Shown: positions 6,058 to 9,062 of the stretch, one piece after another
Layout: every line of letters starts with the position of its first letter
How positions within the stretch are numbered: position 1 is the first letter of the stretch
From: Bacteroidota bacterium
GTDB lineage: Bacteria > Bacteroidota > Bacteroidia > Flavobacteriales > Weeksellaceae
NCBI GenBank assembly: GCA_023399675.1
Contig: JAEWOM010000112.1
Span: 1 to 9,062 of the forward strand
Direction: 5' to 3'
Length of the DNA: 9,062 nucleotides
The notes under the pieces: generated by a model
What the model was told of the DNA's origin: nothing
The model's input: only the letters and a program-made list of their open reading frames with translations
Database searches by the model: none
Position numbers and translations under genes: made by a program

Positions 6058-6597
6058 TTACAGGCGTGTAACAATTCCGATGTTTGGAATAAAACCGCCG
6101 CCAAAGACTGACGAATCTCTTTTGTAAAGTACATTGTACATCGCACCAATCTGAATAAAGGTGTTACCGCCGACCCTCTGCAGATAACCACCGCCTAAAT
6201 ACAGCGCAGGTTCATCTGCAGAGTATTTATAGCCGTAGTATTTATCTTTTTGGTTAAAGAAATAATGCTGATACATGGCATTAAGAAAGAAATTCGGACT
6301 CACATAATAATTCGCAAAGGGGCCAACACCAAGCATGGTTGTTCTGAAATAACTGTTGCTCGCCCAGTTAATCCCGGCTGCAACACCAGCTTCGAAATTA
6401 TCCGTCACCATATATCCGACACGCGGCGTAATTCCTAAGGAAAAACCACTGCCATAGCTTCCACCTGAAAAGCCGACATTGGCGCCACCACCGATAGTCC
6501 AGCGCGACTGTTCAGAGCCGATTCCGGTTCCGACGCCGATCTGAGCAAATGAAAATACCGAAAAACCAAGGAAGGTGAAAAGAGCAAGTTTCTTCAT
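6058..6597 (-). CDS. Small outer-membrane beta-barrel protein
   Basis: A 179-residue exported protein with a signal peptide ([18 protein letters not shown]) likely cleaved before Q19. The mature part is rich in Gly, Tyr, Phe and Asn with alternating hydrophobic residues, as in an eight-stranded barrel: [12 protein letters not shown] near 35-46, [20 protein letters not shown] at 52-71, [20 protein letters not shown] at 90-109, [20 protein letters not shown] at 131-150, and a last strand [11 protein letters not shown]. Strand-turn-strand repeats ending in phrases such as VTDNFEAG are typical of the OmpA-barrel-like porin families of Bacteroidota, although the final residue is Leu rather than Phe. 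It is probably a small outer-membrane protein of unknown ligand. The gene diverges from mnmA across a 90-base spacer. No good -7 box was found on its own side, and no terminator separates it from the convergent barrel gene. Confidence 0.8.
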   Translation of the reverse strand: MKKLALFTFLGFSVFSFAQIGVGTGIGSEQSRWTIGGGANVGFSGGSYGSGFSLGITPRVGYMVTDNFEAGVAAGINWASNSYFRTTMLGVGPFANYYVSPNFFLNAMYQHYFFNQKDKYYGYKYSADEPALYLGGGYLQRVGGNTFIQIGAMYNVLYKRDSSVFGGGFIPNIGIVTRL

Positions 6598-6659
6598 AAC
6601 AGATTTTCGTCAGGTTCAGCAATTATTAATCCAAAAATCAGAGTCCGCCTAAAAAAGGG

Positions 6660-6667
6660 TAAATTTG
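6660..6667 (+). promoter_or_regulatory. -7 promoter element for mnmA
   Basis: TAAATTTG is an exact match to the Bacteroidota -7 box TAnnTTTG and lies 20 bases before the mnmA ATG, predicting a leader of only about 15 bases. The expected upstream TTTG is not evident at 19-21 bases, so it may rely on the -7 box alone. Confidence 0.6.
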
Positions 6668-6687
6668 CACTGCAAAAATTTTGTGAA

Positions 6688-7902
6688 ATGAAAGTGGTGG
6701 TAGGTTTATCCGGAGGTGTAGATTCCAGCGTTGCGGCATATTTGCTGAAAAAGCAGGGTCATGATGTGGTAGGCCTGTTTATGCGCAACTGGAACGATGC
6801 TTCGGTAACGCTTGAGGATGAATGCCCGTGGATTGAAGACAGCAATGACGCGCTGATGGTAGCACAGAAACTGGGCATTCCGTTTCAGGTTATTGACATG
6901 AGTGCACTTTACAAAGAAAGAATCGTGGATTATATGTTTGATGAATATGCCAAAGGCAGAACACCAAACCCCGATATTCTGTGCAACCGTGAAGTAAAGT
7001 TCGACGTATTTCTGGAAACAGCATTATCACTCGGCGCAGACAAAGTGGCTACGGGACATTATGCGCGGGTTTCTTCATCGCAGGATGCTGAAGGTAAAGA
7101 ATTATTTCATCTGCTCGCAGGAAAAGACGACAACAAAGATCAAAGTTACTTCCTGTGCCAGCTCAGTCAGCAACAGCTGTCAAAAGCACTTTTTCCTGTT
7201 GGCGAACTTACCAAAAGTGAAGTTCGGGACATTGCGCGTGAGGCTGGTTTGGTAACCGCTGAGAAAAAAGATTCACAGGGATTATGCTTTATCGGAAAAG
7301 TAAGACTTCCCGATTTTCTTAAACAGCAACTGGAACCAAAAGAAGGCGAAATCGTAGAGATTTTTGATGATTTTGAAGGATTTTCAGCAGAAAAACGGGT
7401 TTTTTCAGATAAAAGGGAAGAACTCCAGTTTTATGCACAGCCCAGTTCGTACCGGAAATCAGACGGAAAAGTGATCGGTAAACATCAGGGTGCGCAGTAT
7501 TTCACCATCGGCCAAAGCAAAGGCCTGGGAATCGGCGGACATCAGGAAAGCTGTTTTATTATTTCCAGAGATATGGAACAGAATATTCTTTACGTTGGCG
7601 AAGGCAAAGATTTTCCCGGGCTCTACCGAAAAGTCATTAAAATCAATAACGCAGAACTGCACTGGGTTCGTGAAGATTTACGGTTGAACAACGGTGAATC
7701 CCGCGAGGTGCTGGCAAGAATCCGGTACAGACAGCCGCTTGAAAATGCAACGCTTTTTCAGTTTGATGACGCGCTTTATATCGAATTCGAAAATCCTCAA
7801 AGCGCTGTTGCAGAAGGCCAGTTTGCAGCCTGGTATATTGGTGATGAACTGCTCGGCAGCGGCGTGATTTCCGGATTTTCACAGGCAGGTTTCGGAAAAT
7901 AG
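6688..7902 (+). CDS. mnmA: tRNA-specific 2-thiouridylase MnmA
   Basis: A 404-residue cytoplasmic enzyme that places sulfur on C2 of uridine 34 in tRNAs for Lys, Glu and Gln, after ATP-dependent adenylation. The N-terminal PP-loop GLSGGVDSS is at residues 6-14, followed by MRNWND at 32-37. Both catalytic cysteines are present: C99 in [13 protein letters not shown] (with D96 nearby) and C200 in [22 protein letters not shown] at 123-127 and [11 protein letters not shown] at 150-160 are further family motifs, and [19 protein letters not shown] at 266-284 opens the C-terminal barrel domains. It is about 36 residues longer than the E. coli enzyme. Most of the excess is an insertion at roughly 226-257, which I recall as common in Bacteroidota MnmA. 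The ATG lies just after a clear -7 box. The globin gene follows after 13 bases. Confidence 0.97.
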   Translation: MKVVVGLSGGVDSSVAAYLLKKQGHDVVGLFMRNWNDASVTLEDECPWIEDSNDALMVAQKLGIPFQVIDMSALYKERIVDYMFDEYAKGRTPNPDILCNREVKFDVFLETALSLGADKVATGHYARVSSSQDAEGKELFHLLAGKDDNKDQSYFLCQLSQQQLSKALFPVGELTKSEVRDIAREAGLVTAEKKDSQGLCFIGKVRLPDFLKQQLEPKEGEIVEIFDDFEGFSAEKRVFSDKREELQFYAQPSSYRKSDGKVIGKHQGAQYFTIGQSKGLGIGGHQESCFIISRDMEQNILYVGEGKDFPGLYRKVIKINNAELHWVREDLRLNNGESREVLARIRYRQPLENATLFQFDDALYIEFENPQSAVAEGQFAAWYIGDELLGSGVISGFSQAGFGK

Positions 7903-7915
7903 TTACCTTTATATC

Positions 7916-8299
7916 ATGAAAAAACTTGAAAACAGAGCGGATATCGAACAACTCGTGAACACATTTTATAAAAAAGTTCAGGCAGATTCCGTCATAGGTT
8001 ATTTCTTTAATGATATTGCAAAAGTAAACTGGAACGATCATCTTCCCAAGATGTACAGTTTCTGGGAAACCCTTCTTTTCGGGAAAGCATCTTACAAAGG
8101 CAATCCGATGGCTGCACATTTTCCGATCAATGAAATCGAAGCGATGGAAAAGCATCATTTCGAACACTGGCTGAAACTTTGGACAGAGACTGTACAGGAA
8201 CTCTTCGAAGGTGAAACAGCTGAACTCGCCATCTATAAAGCCAACAATATTTCACAACTGATGGCTTTTAAAATGGAAACCGCCCGCCGTTTACGCTAA
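7916..8299 (+). CDS. Group III truncated haemoglobin
   Basis: A 127-residue haem protein of the group III (P/Ctb-like) truncated globin class, full length. By alignment in memory with Campylobacter jejuni Ctb, the key residues are in place: Tyr B10 = Y18 in FYKKV, distal His E7 = H42 in DHLPKM, proximal His F8 = H68 in AAHFP, and Trp G8 = W85 in HWLKLW. The FWETLLFG and YKGNPM motifs (49-56 and 60-65) are typical of the group. Family members bind O2 and NO; roles in O2 handling or nitrosative-stress defence are shown only in a few species and are not proven here. The gene starts 13 bases after mnmA with no terminator or promoter between, so the two are likely co-transcribed. Its stop codon overlaps that of the convergent antiporter gene (8296-8299). 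Confidence 0.93.
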   Translation: MKKLENRADIEQLVNTFYKKVQADSVIGYFFNDIAKVNWNDHLPKMYSFWETLLFGKASYKGNPMAAHFPINEIEAMEKHHFEHWLKLWTETVQELFEGETAELAIYKANNISQLMAFKMETARRLR

Positions 8300-9062
8300 G
8301 GGAACATCACGGTAAAAATATACGCAAACAGGTTTACGAGCAATACCGTGCCGTACAAAACATTGGTTTTTCCCCGACTTAAGGACAGCATTACGATGAA
8401 CACCGAAAGTCCCAACAGAATTACCGATTTAATGTCGAGCCCTAATACAAACGGGATTTCATAAATAACACACACTGCTGATATTACGGGAATGGTAAGC
8501 CCGACACTCGCAAGGGCTGAACCCAGTGCCAGATTTACTGAGGACTGAAACTGATTGTTATGAGCAGCGCGGATTGCTGCCAATGCTTCCGGAAGCAGTA
8601 CCATTGTCGCGATAATAACACCGACAAGCGTTCGCGGAGCGCCCATTCCGTCTACAAAAGACTCGATAACCGGTGAAAGCGCTTTAGCCATGAAAATAAC
8701 CACCGCAAGACAGATGATGAGCATGATTAAACTGATCATGGTTTTCAGAATGGACGGTGGATCGGCCTCATGCAGATTTTCGTCGTGACCTTCTACAAAA
8801 TAATTACGGTGACGCACTGTTTGCACCATCAAAAAAACACCATAAATAGCAAGGCAGGCCATGGATACAAATATCAGCTGAGGAGTGGAATAAAACGGTC
8901 CTCTGACGCTCGATGTGTAATTGGGCAGAATAAGCGTAAGTACGAGAATTGCGACTATACTGACGAGATATGTCGTTGCTGATGAACGTGCGAAAAACTG
9001 CTCCCGAAACTTCATACTGCCGACAAGAATACAAATGCCGAGAATTCCGTTGAGAATGATCA
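8296..9062 (-). CDS. chaA: ChaA-type Ca2+(Na+/K+)/H+ antiporter, 5' end outside the window
   Basis: C-terminal part (254 complete codons) of a cation/proton exchanger of the CaCA superfamily, ChaA-like. The frame stays open through the right edge: before the Met codon at 9015 it encodes IILNGILGICILVGS, which matches the conserved ChaA segment just before the loop that follows, so that Met is internal and the real start lies beyond 9062. Hydrophobic segments follow, broken by a charged cytoplasmic loop rich in His, Asp and Glu (HDENLHEADPPS). The second alpha-repeat is intact: LLPEALAAIRAAHNNQFQ with the ion-binding Glu, then SSVNLALGSALASVGLTIP. It probably exports Ca2+ or Na+/K+ in exchange for protons; the ion cannot be told from sequence. 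It converges on the globin gene with a 4-base overlap of stop codons. Confidence 0.92.
   Translation of the reverse strand, partial: IILNGILGICILVGSMKFREQFFARSSATTYLVSIVAILVLTLILPNYTSSVRGPFYSTPQLIFVSMACLAIYGVFLMVQTVRHRNYFVEGHDENLHEADPPSILKTMISLIMLIICLAVVIFMAKALSPVIESFVDGMGAPRTLVGVIIATMVLLPEALAAIRAAHNNQFQSSVNLALGSALASVGLTIPVISAVCVIYEIPFVLGLDIKSVILLGLSVFIVMLSLSRGKTNVLYGTVLLVNLFAYIFTVMFP

Noticed and set aside
6036..6071. GTTAC / GTAAC inverted repeat across the convergent stop codons
   Set aside because: The stem is 5 base pairs around a 26-base loop with no T run; not credible as a terminator.
7643..8167. Long minus-strand open frame opposite the globin and mnmA end
   Set aside because: It is a shadow of two confidently identified genes on the other strand, with no family resemblance or signal of its own.

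Overview
The window looks like a piece of a Bacteroidota chromosome, most likely a flavobacterium of the Chryseobacterium kind (Weeksellaceae). The evidence is: Bacteroidota-type promoter -7 boxes (TAnnTTTG) a short distance before start codons; A/T-rich leaders without Shine-Dalgarno sequences; exported proteins whose signal peptides end in Ala followed by Gln; flavobacterial versions of MnmA and the MiaE-like hydroxylase; and a tryptophanase, which fits the indole-positive phenotype of many Chryseobacterium. The genus is an inference. I saw no rRNA, tRNA, CRISPR array, insertion sequence, integrase or phage gene. Coding density is high and no gene-free stretch exceeds 300 bases; the longest is about 170 bases (3234-3404).

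Layout. Bases 1-53 hold nothing I can assign. From 3233 down to 54 there is a run of four minus-strand genes: a MiaE-like tRNA hydroxylase, a DUF502 membrane protein whose ATG directly abuts the hydroxylase stop codon, tryptophanase (tnaA) and, 17 bases after tnaA, a YkgJ-type eight-cysteine metal-binding protein. On the plus strand, 3405-3650 encodes a small exported Thr-rich membrane protein, ending at a strong hairpin terminator. That terminator is built into the last codons of a convergent membrane acyltransferase (3683-4777, minus). The acyltransferase and an outer-membrane barrel protein (4848-6053, plus) diverge from a 70-base spacer whose two promoters overlap. The barrel gene converges, with 4 bases between stop codons, on a second and smaller barrel gene (6058-6597, minus). 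Next come mnmA (tRNA 2-thiouridylase, 6688-7902) and a group III truncated haemoglobin (7916-8299), probably one transcript. The last gene is a ChaA-type cation/proton antiporter on the minus strand, whose stop codon overlaps that of the globin. It runs off the right edge, so its N-terminal part is missing.

How the genes relate. This looks like ordinary core or semi-core genome rather than a dedicated island. Two unlinked tRNA-modification enzymes are present: MiaE-like for position 37 and MnmA for position 34. Tryptophanase would supply indole, pyruvate and ammonia from tryptophan. The three small or outer-membrane proteins belong to the cell envelope. I found no convincing undescribed multi-gene system. 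The most notable local structures are the interlocked divergent promoters at 4797-4844, the terminator that shares bases with the end of a coding sequence at 3672-3708, the small Thr-rich membrane protein, the tnaA gene with no visible tnaC leader or linked tnaB permease, and the unrecognised N-terminal domain of the larger barrel protein.
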